A stretch of DNA of 39,036 bases from an uncultured Oscillospiraceae bacterium (GCA_900548545.1 URKX01000020.1:1-39036), one strand, 5' to 3'; numbered from the stretch's first letter, positions 1 through 7,591 are shown. Translations and numbers: made by a program. The notes: generated by a model not told the origin, from the letters alone.

Positions 1-836
1 TGGGCGGGGGTGATCTTCACCACGCCGGTGCCGAAGTCCATCTCCACATACTCGTCGGCCACAATGGGGATCTCCTTATTCACCAAGGGCAGGATCACCC
101 TCTTGCCCACCAGGTGCTGATACCGCTCGTCCTCGGGGTGCACTGCCACAGCGGTATCGCCCAGCATGGTTTCGGGACGGGTGGTGGCAAGCTCCACATA
201 GCCGGAACCGTCGGCCAGAGGGTACCGCAGGTGCCAGAAGGAGCCGTCCTTCTCCTCAAACTCCACCTCCGCGTCGGAGATGGCAGTCTTGCAGTTGGGG
301 CACCAGTTGATGATCCGCTCGCCCCGGTAGATGAGTCCCTCGTTATACAGCTTGACGAACACGTGGCGAACGGCCTTGGAGCAGCCCTCGTCCATGGTGA
401 AACGCAGCCGGTCCCAGTCGCAGGAAGAACCCAGCAGCTTCAGCTGTTCCAAAATACGGCCGCCAAACTTGTCCTTCCAGGCCCAGGCCCGCTCCAAAAA
501 GCCGTCCCGGCCCAGGTCCTCTTTGGTGATGCCCTCTTGGCGCATGGCCTCCACGATCTTGGCCTCGGTGGCGATAGAGGCGTGGTCGGTGCCGGGGAGC
601 CACAGGGCGGAGTAGCCCTGCATCCGCTTCCACCGGATGAGGATGTCCTGGAGCGTTTCGTCCCAGGCGTGGCCCATATGCAGCTGCCCCGTGATATTTG
701 GCGGGGGGATGACAATGGTATACGGTTTCTTCTTCGGATCCACCTCGGCGTGGAAGTAGCCGCCCTTCATCCAGAAGTCGTAGATGCGGCCCTCCACCTC
801 CTGGGGCTCATAAGCCTTGGCAAGCTCTTTGCTCAT
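1..836 (-). CDS. valS: Valine--tRNA ligase, N-terminal part (3' end beyond window)
   Basis: Cytoplasmic class I aminoacyl-tRNA synthetase that charges tRNA-Val. The visible 278 residues start MSKELAKAYEPQ and contain the class I nucleotide-binding signature PPPNITGQLHMGHAWD (about residues 45-60; HMGH is the HIGH motif), followed by LWLPGTDHASIATE and the start of the editing domain (ELATTRPETMLGD, VAVHPEDERY). These N-terminal blocks are characteristic of ValRS rather than IleRS or LeuRS. The KMSKS loop and anticodon domain lie outside the window. The ATG is preceded by a GGAGGG ribosome binding site 6 bases upstream. A sigma-A promoter lies about 80 bases upstream, and I see no T-box leader, which is notable because many Firmicute valS genes have one. 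Identification is firm. Confidence 0.96.
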   Translation of the reverse strand, partial: MSKELAKAYEPQEVEGRIYDFWMKGGYFHAEVDPKKKPYTIVIPPPNITGQLHMGHAWDETLQDILIRWKRMQGYSALWLPGTDHASIATEAKIVEAMRQEGITKEDLGRDGFLERAWAWKDKFGGRILEQLKLLGSSCDWDRLRFTMDEGCSKAVRHVFVKLYNEGLIYRGERIINWCPNCKTAISDAEVEFEEKDGSFWHLRYPLADGSGYVELATTRPETMLGDTAVAVHPEDERYQHLVGKRVILPLVNKEIPIVADEYVEMDFGTGVVKITPA

Positions 837-916
837 GTTGTTCCCTCCAATATCCTGTATGCCCGGGGAATCCCGGGGTCTTTCCAATGGTAACGGGGGA
901 AATCCCCTGAAAGTTT

Positions 917-945
917 ATTATTTCATCTTATGCCCGGTTTGTCAA
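917..945 (-). promoter_or_regulatory. Sigma-A promoter of valS
   Basis: On the minus strand a perfect -35 TTGACA (940-945) is separated by 17 bases from AATAAT (917-922), one mismatch from the -10 consensus. The leader of about 75 nt contains a GC-rich self-complementary stretch (CCCGGG-ATTC-CCCGGG near 862-877), but no T-box specifier or antiterminator sequence. Confidence 0.75.
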
Positions 946-987
946 CAGGAAATGACGTTCCCCGGCCTTTTCCCTGGGTTTGGCAGC

Positions 988-1014
988 AAAAAAGCCGTCC
1001 TTGCGGGCGGCTTT
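988..1014 (-). terminator. Rho-independent terminator after the SLH-transglutaminase gene
   Basis: Minus-strand stem AAAGCCG/CGGCTTT (1008-1014 paired with 991-997) with a 10-base loop, followed by a T-run (complement of 988-993). It sits just past the stop codon at 1022, between this gene and the valS promoter. Confidence 0.85.
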
Positions 1015-1021
1015 GCCTTGA

Positions 1022-3037
1022 CTAGCAGCTTCCTGCTTTCAAAGTGGGTTCGTTGGTATTCTCCAGAGCTTCTCCCGTGGCCCCGTCAGAAGGCTGTTCC
1101 TGTCCATTTTCATCGGGCTGTCCTTCCACGTCCGAAGGCTTCTCCGGTTGGCCGCTGGAAGCTTCCCCCTCCGTGGGCTCAATGGGATCCTCTCCAGAAC
1201 CTTCCGGTGTGCTGGTTTGAGGGGGCGCTGATGGATTCTCTTCTGGGGTGCTGGGCTCGGGAGGCTCTTGGGGGTCTTCCTCCGGCGGCGCGGGAGGGAG
1301 CGTTCCCGCCAGCTTCACATACCGCACAAACACCGAGGCAGCCTCACTGCGCCGGGTGTAATCCACGGGGTTGAAACGGCCTGTTTCGTCGCCGGAAACC
1401 AGGCTGTTGCCCTGGCACCAGTACACGGCCTCCTTGGCCCAGCCGGAAATGCTTCCGTCATCAGGGAAGGCAAACCCATCCATTTCCGGTACATTGGGCA
1501 CCAAGATCCGATCCACATAGTTCACAAGGATCACGCACATCTCCTCCCGGGTGATGGGCGCGTTGGGACGGAAGGTGCCGTCCTCATAGCCGGAAACCAC
1601 CTTCTGTTCCCCTGCCCAGGAAACAGCCGCGGCAAACCAGTCGCTGTCCTTCACATCGATAAACGTGCTGGCTTGGGGGACATAGTCCTCGGGGGCCAGG
1701 GCGTTGAACAGCACCTGGACAAACTGGGCGCGGGTGATGTTGTTCCCCGGGCCAAAGAACCCCTTTTCGTCACCGGCAAACAGGCCCATATCCGCAGCTT
1801 CTTCCACATAGGAATAGTACCAGGCGCTGCGCTTCACATCCGGGAAGCGCAAGGGTTCGTATCCACCGGGCTGGTACACATAGGCATCCGTATTCTTGGC
1901 AGGGTAGCGGAAATCCACCGTATCCAAGTCGGCATCCGGCACCCAGGGGTTTGCCTCCAAGTGATCTGGCTGCTGGCAGAACATCTGTCCATCCGCCACC
2001 GTCATAGAACCCACCAGGAAATACAGGTGGGAGCCTGCGTCCCCGGCGTCGTTCCAAGTCAAATCTAAATTGTACCAGTCGCCATCGTCCATCTTCACGT
2101 TGTTCCACATATGGGTGTCGCTGGAAACCAGCACGCAGGGGATCTCCAGCAAGTCGCAAACCACTTTCATAGCCTTGGCATAGCCGTCGCACACAGGCTC
2201 ATAAGGATCCCCTGCTACCAGGCAGCTGTACGCCTGGTGGGAAAGGCTTTCCGCTTTGGTGCCCACCTGCTCCAAGGCTTCGTAATTATATGTGCTTTGC
2301 GCGGCCAACAGGTCGTGCACCTGCGTCACCTGCCGGTACAGGTCCGCCCCCTGGTCCACCCGGTCGGCCAAAGCCCGGGCGCTGGCCATCTGCCGGTTGT
2401 ACATCTCCAGCTCGTCGCCGCCATACTTTAAACGGAAGGCAAAGATGGCCTCTTTGGTGACCACAGAGGAATCACCGCCGCTAATCCAGGAAACGCCGTA
2501 CCGCATATCCGAAAGCCACAGGGCTTCCGGCTTGTCATACCGCAGGGCGGTGATCGCAGCGCAGATATCCGTATAGATCCCCCGGTACAGGGTTTTAGAA
2601 GCGGAGTCCGGGGAGAAGGCATAGTCCCGGACCGTCCCAGTCATGGGCAGCCCGGAAAGGCCCTCCACTTGGGCTTTCACCTGGCGGTAGCCGTCGGTGT
2701 CGTCAGCCGCCAAAATCTGCTCCAAAGTGATGGATGCCAAGGCGTTGTAACAAGCTTTCTGCCGGGTGGTGAGCTGCCCATACAGAGAGCCGTCATCGTA
2801 GGATCCCAAAGGAGCTCGGAAGGTTTGGGCGCTGGTGACGCCCAGTTCCCCGCCGCCCAGGGTGTCCTGGGTTTCCCGCAGGGAAAAGCCGGTTTTCCCA
2901 TCGCCCCACTGGTAAACGGCACCAGCCCTATCCGATGCCGCATCCCCCTCTTGGGCCAGGGCGCCCGCCGGGAAAGCAGCTGTCACCAGCAGCACTGCCA
3001 AAAGCAAGACGCACCATCTCGCCGCCATTTTCTTCAT
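1022..3037 (-). CDS. Secreted SLH-domain protein with transglutaminase-like domain
   Basis: Predicted secreted protein of 671 residues, anchored non-covalently to the cell wall. Order: Sec signal peptide (MKKMAARWCVLLLAVLLV..., cleavage probably near AGALA); an unassigned helical region; a transglutaminase-like core with Cys283 (PVCDGYAKA), His309 (THMWNNV) and Asp325 (YNLDLTWND) as the expected catalytic triad; three SLH repeats (about 395-575; ITRAQF, ITREEM and the weaker YTRRSEA); then a tail of about 95 residues rich in Pro, Glu and Ser. An acidic Pro-rich tail distal to the SLH repeats is unusual. The start is set at 3037 rather than an in-frame TTG at 3043, because the AAGGAG site is 9 bases from the ATG but only 3 from the TTG. 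The enzyme may be a peptidase or cross-linker; its substrate cannot be deduced. It is divergent from another SLH protein. Confidence 0.85.
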   Translation of the reverse strand: MKKMAARWCVLLLAVLLVTAAFPAGALAQEGDAASDRAGAVYQWGDGKTGFSLRETQDTLGGGELGVTSAQTFRAPLGSYDDGSLYGQLTTRQKACYNALASITLEQILAADDTDGYRQVKAQVEGLSGLPMTGTVRDYAFSPDSASKTLYRGIYTDICAAITALRYDKPEALWLSDMRYGVSWISGGDSSVVTKEAIFAFRLKYGGDELEMYNRQMASARALADRVDQGADLYRQVTQVHDLLAAQSTYNYEALEQVGTKAESLSHQAYSCLVAGDPYEPVCDGYAKAMKVVCDLLEIPCVLVSSDTHMWNNVKMDDGDWYNLDLTWNDAGDAGSHLYFLVGSMTVADGQMFCQQPDHLEANPWVPDADLDTVDFRYPAKNTDAYVYQPGGYEPLRFPDVKRSAWYYSYVEEAADMGLFAGDEKGFFGPGNNITRAQFVQVLFNALAPEDYVPQASTFIDVKDSDWFAAAVSWAGEQKVVSGYEDGTFRPNAPITREEMCVILVNYVDRILVPNVPEMDGFAFPDDGSISGWAKEAVYWCQGNSLVSGDETGRFNPVDYTRRSEAASVFVRYVKLAGTLPPAPPEEDPQEPPEPSTPEENPSAPPQTSTPEGSGEDPIEPTEGEASSGQPEKPSDVEGQPDENGQEQPSDGATGEALENTNEPTLKAGSC

Positions 3038-3106
3038 CCTCAAAAACTCCTTTCCGCAGCCGGGGAACCCCTCCCGGATTTTACATAATCGAGCTTTTTC
3101 ATTTTC

Positions 3107-3135
3107 ATTATCCCCGAATCAGCCAGCGATGTCAA
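3107..3135 (-). promoter_or_regulatory. Sigma-A promoter of the SLH-transglutaminase gene
   Basis: Minus-strand TTGACA (3130-3135), 17-bp spacer, GATAAT (3107-3112). It lies about 70 bases upstream of the ATG at 3037. The -35 is perfect and the -10 has one mismatch. Confidence 0.75.
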
Positions 3136-3232
3136 CCCTGGAAAACGCCATTCAAGCAAAAAGGGAAACGGTGAAAATAATTTCCGCTTATTTCCCGCCC
3201 GGGGTTGCATCCCATCGAATTTTGTGGTATCC

Positions 3233-3249
3233 TGTAACCAATTTGTAAC
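3233..3249 (+). promoter_or_regulatory. WalR (YycF)-type binding site
   Basis: TGTAAC (3233-3238), five bases, TGTAAC (3244-3249) is an exact match to the known WalR consensus TGTWAH-N5-TGTWAH. WalR is the essential response regulator that controls cell-wall hydrolases in low-GC Gram-positives. A weak promoter follows directly (TTGTGA at 3252-3257, TAGCAT at 3276-3281, 18-bp spacing), which would place the site just upstream of the -35 and about 100 bp upstream of the NlpC/P60 gene start. The regulatory role is inferred. Confidence 0.6.
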
Positions 3250-3352
3250 CATTGTGAAAGGCCGCGATTGAATTTTAGCATAGAGGCCCTGTCCAGGAGG
3301 GACAGAAGCAAATCCGAGGAAATCCGACGGATGGTTAGGAGGCAACAAAACT

Positions 3353-5158
3353 ATGGCAAAACATATGGCAAGACCTGTCCGGAAGCCCCTGTGCCTGCTG
3401 TTGGCGCTGGCGCTTCTCATCACATCCCTGACCGCCTGGACATTGTCCGCGCGGGCGGCCGGCACCCCCACTTCCCTGGGGCTGGGGGAACACGGCATCA
3501 AAGCTTATGACGAGGGCTGGCTGTATTCCTACGGCGGCAAGGGCGAAACCAATTCCGACGGCGTGCGGGTTACCGACTGCGCCGGGCTGATCTATTCCTA
3601 TTTTAAAGACCTGGGCGCGGAAGCCGGCTGTTATGGCGGGGCCACTTCCCAAGTGAAATACAACTGCGTGTTTTCCGGGGACATCGACGAGCTGTACGGC
3701 ATCCCCCGCATCCACGGCCTGGCGCTGACCATGCCCGACTACAACGACCCTGAAACCGGCATTTACAGCCACATTGGCATTTATATCGGCAACAACATGG
3801 CAGTGGACAACAGCGATTACGACACCAATATGCGCATGGAGCCTGTGGAGGGCAGCGGCCGCGACTGGACCGCTTGGCACGTGTTCGACAACGGCACCCA
3901 ATACCCCTCCAACGGGTGGTACCAGTTTAACGGCGCCCTCTACCACTACACCAACTGCCAGTACGACGTGGATACCACAGTGGACGGTATCACCCTCGGC
4001 AGCGATGGCATTGCCCTGGATTCCGCCGGGGCCCCTCTGACCGCCGATTCCCCGGAAGCGCCTGCCCTCAGCCAGGAATATGTTTCCGCCCAAGCCGTTG
4101 CCCAGCAGCTTTCCAGCCTGGGGTACAGCGGCAAGGATTCCACCCAGGACCTGGTGGATGTGGAAAAGCCCAATGAAACAGAGCTCAATGGCCTCGTCAC
4201 CGGCAACGGCGTGTCCCTGCGCCAGGAACCCACCACTCAGTCCCAACGCCTTGCCACCCTGTACCGGAACGACCGCCTGCAAATCCTGGGGACTGTCACT
4301 GGTGAAGCCGTCTCCGATAAAACCGACACCACCGACCAGTGGTACTCCGTCATCACGGAAAATGGCCGGGAAGGCTATGTGTGCTCCCTGTATGTGGAAC
4401 AGGAATCCCCCCTGAACCAGCCTGCATACTCTGTGGAAAACGGGGCCCTGGTCATTTCCGCGGGGGAAGGGGTTGAAATCCGCTACACCACCGATGGCAC
4501 CCATCCCACAGCCGAGAGCACCCTGTATACCGGCCCTCTGTACACCAGCGGCACCTACCGGGCCGTAGCAGTCCAGGGGGATTGGACAAGCCCCATGGCC
4601 ACCATTACCTTTGCCGGCGGCGCCTTGTTCATGGACTTCACCTCCGAAGATTGGTACTTCACCTTTGTGGACCGGGCGGTGAGTGCCGGGTTGTTCACTG
4701 GCCGGGGCAATGAATTCGACCCGTGCAACAACATCACCCGGGCAGAATTTGCCGCAGCCCTTGCCAACCTGGCTGGTGTGGACGCCTCCGCCTATAGCGG
4801 GACAAGCTGTTTTTCTGACGTGTCCGCTACCGACTGGTATTCCGGCGCCATCAACTGGGTGGCTTCCATGGGCTATATGAACGGCATGGGTGACGGCACG
4901 TTCGGGGCTTCCAACTCCATCACCCGGGAGCAGATCTGTGTAGCCCTGGCCAACTACGCCGGGCTGTCCAGCAGCGGCAACTCCGCCGCGTTTAACGATG
5001 ACAGTGAAATCGCCCCCTGGGCCAAGAGTGCCGTGTATGCCTGCCGGGACCTGGGGATCGTCACTGGCATGGGCGGCAACACCTTTGCTCCCAAGAGCAA
5101 CGCCCAGCGGGCCCAAGCCTGCACCATGGTGTTAAAGGCATACGATTTGGGGTTATAA
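3353..5158 (+). CDS. Secreted NlpC/P60-type hydrolase with SH3, CHB/HEX and SLH domains
   Basis: Surface-anchored putative peptidoglycan endopeptidase of 601 residues. Order: signal peptide (to about residue 36, ending SARAA); NlpC/P60-like domain with nucleophile Cys76 in TDCAGLIYSYF and His140 in YSHIGIYIGN; bacterial SH3 domain (about 275-350, GNGVSLRQEPTTQS... YVCSLYVEQ); a domain like the chitobiase/beta-hexosaminidase C-terminal module (about 355-418, EIRYTTDGTHPTAESTLYTG); three SLH repeats (about 425-600, NITRAEF, ITREQI, AQRAQA). NlpC/P60 enzymes cleave gamma-D-Glu-diaminoacid bonds, SH3 modules bind wall peptides, and SLH repeats bind secondary wall polymer. The third polar residue of the catalytic triad was not fixed by eye. 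The TTAGGAGG site is well placed for the ATG. The upstream WalR-type box agrees with wall-hydrolase regulation. Confidence 0.87.
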   Translation: MAKHMARPVRKPLCLLLALALLITSLTAWTLSARAAGTPTSLGLGEHGIKAYDEGWLYSYGGKGETNSDGVRVTDCAGLIYSYFKDLGAEAGCYGGATSQVKYNCVFSGDIDELYGIPRIHGLALTMPDYNDPETGIYSHIGIYIGNNMAVDNSDYDTNMRMEPVEGSGRDWTAWHVFDNGTQYPSNGWYQFNGALYHYTNCQYDVDTTVDGITLGSDGIALDSAGAPLTADSPEAPALSQEYVSAQAVAQQLSSLGYSGKDSTQDLVDVEKPNETELNGLVTGNGVSLRQEPTTQSQRLATLYRNDRLQILGTVTGEAVSDKTDTTDQWYSVITENGREGYVCSLYVEQESPLNQPAYSVENGALVISAGEGVEIRYTTDGTHPTAESTLYTGPLYTSGTYRAVAVQGDWTSPMATITFAGGALFMDFTSEDWYFTFVDRAVSAGLFTGRGNEFDPCNNITRAEFAAALANLAGVDASAYSGTSCFSDVSATDWYSGAINWVASMGYMNGMGDGTFGASNSITREQICVALANYAGLSSSGNSAAFNDDSEIAPWAKSAVYACRDLGIVTGMGGNTFAPKSNAQRAQACTMVLKAYDLGL

Positions 5159-5179
5159 GTAGAGTTCTATTGGAAAGAA

Positions 5180-5221
5180 CGGAAAAAGGAAAGGGGCCGC
5201 GGGGCCTCTTTCCTTTTTCCG
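5180..5221. terminator. Bidirectional terminator after the NlpC/P60 gene
   Basis: Long, nearly perfect stem (GGAAAAAGGAAAG... paired with ...CTTTCCTTTTTCC) with a GGCC/GGCC core, ending in a T-rich arm on both strands. It is the first of three consecutive hairpins between the convergent NlpC/P60 and arabinofuranosidase genes. Confidence 0.8.
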
Positions 5222-5228
5222 TAAAACA

Positions 5229-5279
5229 AAAGCCCTCAGGGAACACGCCGCCATCCGGCAGTCCCTGGGGGCATTTTTA
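5229..5279. terminator. Second hairpin terminator in the convergent intergenic region
   Basis: GCCCTCAGGGA (from about 5231) pairs imperfectly with TCCCTGGGGGC; a small inner GCCG/CGGC stem lies in the loop, and ATTTTTAG follows on the plus strand. On the minus strand the stem is followed by CTTTTGTTTT. Confidence 0.6.
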
Positions 5280-5286
5280 GGTGAGC

Positions 5287-5325
5287 AAAAGGGGCCACTG
5301 CGCCGTGCAGCAGCCCCTTTTTATG
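5287..5325. terminator. Third hairpin, terminator of the arabinofuranosidase gene
   Basis: AAAAGGGGC pairs with GCCCCTTTT around an inner TGC/GCA stem. T-runs exist in both directions, so it can end the minus-strand GH51 transcript and back up the plus-strand terminators. Confidence 0.75.
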
Positions 5326-5364
5326 GAATTGATATCTGTGTTTTTTAAAAGGCTCCCGCCGGCT

Positions 5365-6882
5365 TTAACGGCCCAGGCGGATCACATTCCAGCTGGTCTT
5401 GCTCAGCTTGCTCTGCAAGATGCCGTCTTGCAGCTGGTCCCGGTCCGTGACTGTCTTGGGCAGCACAGCCTGGCGCTCGGCGGAGTTGACTGCCTTCATA
5501 TCACCGTTCTCCAGGACAATGTGCTCCAGCAGCCGGTAGCCCTCAAAACTGCGCAGGTCTGCTTCCAGGACAATGTCCTCTTCCAGGTTCCGGTTCACTG
5601 CAAAAATGGTCACCTGGTCTTTCTCGTCGTCCCACACTGCCACAGACTCCACATCGGTGACATCGGTAAACTCCACGATGTCGTGCTTGGAAGAGCGCAG
5701 GGCCGGGTTCAAGGCGATGCCGCGGCCATACTTGCTGGCGTGGAGATAGGGATAAAAAATGGTCTGCCGCCATGCGGAACCGTTCTCCTCGGTCATAATG
5801 GGGGCAATCACATTGACCAGCTGGGCCATGCAGGCCATCCGCACCCGGTCGGAGTGCTTCAGCAAGGTGATGAGCATCAGGCCCACCAACAGGGCGTCCT
5901 CAAAGTCGTAGCGGTCCTCCAACAGATGGGGCGCCACGCCCCAGGGTTTATCCCGCATAAATTGCTCGTCCTCTTCCCTGGCGTGGAACCACACGTTCCA
6001 CTCGTCGAAGCTGAGCATCATGTCCTTTTTCGAGCGGCGTTTCGCCTTGACAAAATCGCAGGTAGAGATCACCGTGCGGATGAAGTGGTCCATGTCGTCG
6101 CTCTTCGCCAAGAAATTGGCGGTGTCATCCAAATCGTTGCCATAATAGCTGTGCAGGGAGATGAAGTCCACGCTGTCGTAGGCCTCTTCCAGTACCGTGG
6201 CCTCCCACTGGGGATAGGTGGGCATCTGGGTGTGGGAGCTGCCGCAAACCACCAACTCCAGGCTGGGGTCGATCATCTTCATGGCCTTGGCAGTTTCGTC
6301 CGCCAGGCGGCCGTACTCCTGGGCGCTTTTATGGCCCGTTTGCCAGGGGCCGTCCATCTCATTGCCCAGGCACCACACTTTGATGTTGTGGGGATCCTGC
6401 ACGCCGTGGGAGATCCGCAGGTCGCTATACTTGGTGCCGGAAGGATGGTTGCAGTACTCCAGCAAATTGCAAGCCGCGTCAATACCCCGGGTACCCAGGT
6501 TCACTGCCATCATCACGTCCGTGTTGGCCTTTTTAGCCCAAGAGGCAAACTCATTGACGCCCACCAGGTTGGGTTCGGTGCTGCGCCAAGCAAGCTCCAG
6601 CCGCCGGGGACGCTGTGCCACAGGCCCTACGCTGTCCTCCCAGTAAAAATTGGACACAAAGTTTCCGCCAGGATACCGCACAATGGGCACACCGATCTCG
6701 CGAACCAGATCCAACACATCCTGGCGGAACCCTTCCTCATCCGCAGAGGGATGTCCAGGCTGGTAAATACCGCCGTAAACAGCCCTTCCCAAATGTTCCA
6801 AAAACGAGCCGTAAATCCGCTTGTCCACCCGGCTGATCTGAAAATCCTTGTCCAAGGTGACACGGGCAAATTTTTTCTCCAT
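5365..6882 (-). CDS. abfA: Alpha-L-arabinofuranosidase, GH51
   Basis: Intracellular glycoside hydrolase of 505 residues that releases terminal arabinose from arabino-oligosaccharides. It has no signal peptide. GH51 blocks: DKRIYGSFLEHLGRAVYGGIY, VRYPGGNFVSNFYWEDSVGP, acid/base Glu175 in WCLGNEMDGPW and nucleophile Glu294 in SFDEWNVWFH. The length matches bacterial intracellular GH51 enzymes. I use the ATG at 6882 (MEKKFARVTL) instead of the in-frame ATG at 6891, because the AAAGGA site abuts the latter but is 8 bases from the former. It is a single-gene unit with a strong promoter, an AraR-like operator and its own terminator. Arabinose transport and catabolic genes are not in the window. Confidence 0.95.
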   Translation of the reverse strand: MEKKFARVTLDKDFQISRVDKRIYGSFLEHLGRAVYGGIYQPGHPSADEEGFRQDVLDLVREIGVPIVRYPGGNFVSNFYWEDSVGPVAQRPRRLELAWRSTEPNLVGVNEFASWAKKANTDVMMAVNLGTRGIDAACNLLEYCNHPSGTKYSDLRISHGVQDPHNIKVWCLGNEMDGPWQTGHKSAQEYGRLADETAKAMKMIDPSLELVVCGSSHTQMPTYPQWEATVLEEAYDSVDFISLHSYYGNDLDDTANFLAKSDDMDHFIRTVISTCDFVKAKRRSKKDMMLSFDEWNVWFHAREEDEQFMRDKPWGVAPHLLEDRYDFEDALLVGLMLITLLKHSDRVRMACMAQLVNVIAPIMTEENGSAWRQTIFYPYLHASKYGRGIALNPALRSSKHDIVEFTDVTDVESVAVWDDEKDQVTIFAVNRNLEEDIVLEADLRSFEGYRLLEHIVLENGDMKAVNSAERQAVLPKTVTDRDQLQDGILQSKLSKTSWNVIRLGR

Positions 6883-6909
6883 AGAAAGCATCCTTTCTTC
6901 CCAGCACAG

Positions 6910-6925
6910 AATTGTCCGTACAAAT
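6910..6925. promoter_or_regulatory. AraR-like operator upstream of abfA
   Basis: The 16 bases AATTGTCCGTACAAAT match the B. subtilis AraR operator consensus as I recall it (ATTTGTACGTACAAAT) at 14 positions. The site overlaps or directly follows the expected transcription start of the abfA promoter, a position suited to repression relieved by arabinose. A 12-bp palindrome TACAAATTTGTA (6919-6930) overlaps it and could form an alternative half-site arrangement. Confidence 0.55.
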
Positions 6926-6935
6926 TTGTAGCTTT

Positions 6936-6964
6936 ATCATAGGAGAAAACCTTGGAAATGTCAA
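6936..6964 (-). promoter_or_regulatory. Sigma-A promoter of abfA
   Basis: Minus-strand TTGACA (6959-6964), 17 bp, TATGAT (6936-6941). The -35 is perfect and the -10 has one mismatch. The AraR-like site follows it. Confidence 0.8.
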
Positions 6965-7082
6965 TGTTATTTTAAAAAGTTTCTCGGATTTCTAAAAAGT
7001 TGGCTGTCAATTTCCAAGAAGTCCCCTGCCTCAACCGCCAGCCTATATTGGCCCGGAGGCTGCTTCCATGGCCCCGGGAAAC

Positions 7083-7118
7083 AAAAAAATGAGCTGGCAA
7101 CGTGCCAGCCCATTTTTT
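7083..7118 (-). terminator. Terminator of the acidic lipoprotein gene
   Basis: Stem ATGGGCTGGCA/TGCCAGCTCAT with a 3-base loop and T-runs on both sides. It directly follows the stop codon at 7134 on the minus strand. Confidence 0.85.
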
Positions 7119-7133
7119 ACGGTCACCTTTTGC

Positions 7134-7385
7134 TTACTCAGCAACAGACTCCTCAGCAGTGGAAGCATCGGCATCAGAGGACTCCTCAGCAGCGGAGCTG
7201 TCCTCGTCAGCAGAAGACTCATCATCAACCACGGTGGAAGATTCTTCAGAAGCAGAGGACTCCTCAGTGACGGCGGAAGAAGTGGAGCTCTCACCGCTGG
7301 CAGCGGAGCTGCTGTTGTCGCTGCCGCAAGCGGCCATGCTCAAAGCCATGGTAAGAGCCAGAAAAGCTGCAAAAATTTTTTTCAT
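7134..7385 (-). CDS. Small, extremely acidic Ser/Glu/Ala-rich lipoprotein
   Basis: A protein of 83 residues beginning MKKIFAAFLALTMALSMAAC, a lipoprotein signal peptide with a slightly degenerate lipobox (SMAAC; Cys20 is the lipidation site). The mature 63 residues consist almost only of Ser, Glu, Ala, Asp, Thr and Val, with no Lys, Arg or aromatic residue, and repeat motifs such as EESSASEESS. It should be an intrinsically disordered, strongly negatively charged, membrane-tethered peptide on the outer face. It is real rather than a chance frame: good RBS (AAAGGGGAAACATATC before ATG), lipobox, own promoter and terminator. It matches no family I recognise; a spacer, metal-binding or phase-separating role would be guesswork. 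Confidence 0.8.
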   Translation of the reverse strand: MKKIFAAFLALTMALSMAACGSDNSSSAASGESSTSSAVTEESSASEESSTVVDDESSADEDSSAAEESSDADASTAEESVAE

Positions 7386-7591
7386 GATATGTTTCCCCTT
7401 TATAAAAAGATCCGCTTCCCGCCCCCTCGCAGAGAGGAGAGAAGCGACCTAGGAGCGGGGATACCGCTCTTCGGTTGACGCAACAGAGTTTAAAGCCAAG
7501 ATGTTACGAAATCATTAGGAGAACTTTACAAAATTCTTAAGATTGCATTCAGTTTCAATGCATAAATTTGCAAATTACTTCATTTTCGCCT
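7386..7591 (-). other. 200-nt untranslated leader of the lipoprotein gene with palindromes
   Basis: No gene is visible in this stretch. Reading from the -10 at 7592-7597 towards the ATG it holds a perfect 12-bp palindrome AATTTGCAAATT (7565-7576), an inverted repeat TGCATT/AATGCA (7544-7549 and 7557-7562) and a GC-rich hairpin GAGCGG/CCGCTC (7453-7458 and 7464-7469). The two AT-rich elements sit just downstream of the expected start point, as operators do. The rest is an unexplained long 5' leader. Confidence 0.4.

Noticed and set aside
837..987. Possible T-box leader of valS.
   Set aside because: No T-box sequence or specifier structure is visible in the roughly 75-nt leader after a good promoter.
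3335..5116. Long open frame (593 codons) on the minus strand opposite the NlpC/P60 gene.
   Set aside because: Gly/Val/His-rich translation with no family motifs, typical of the antisense of a GC-rich gene; the plus-strand gene has a signal peptide and recognised domains.
5281..6942. Long plus-strand open frame (553 codons) opposite abfA.
   Set aside because: It is the antisense shadow of a clear GH51 gene and runs through its terminator and promoter.
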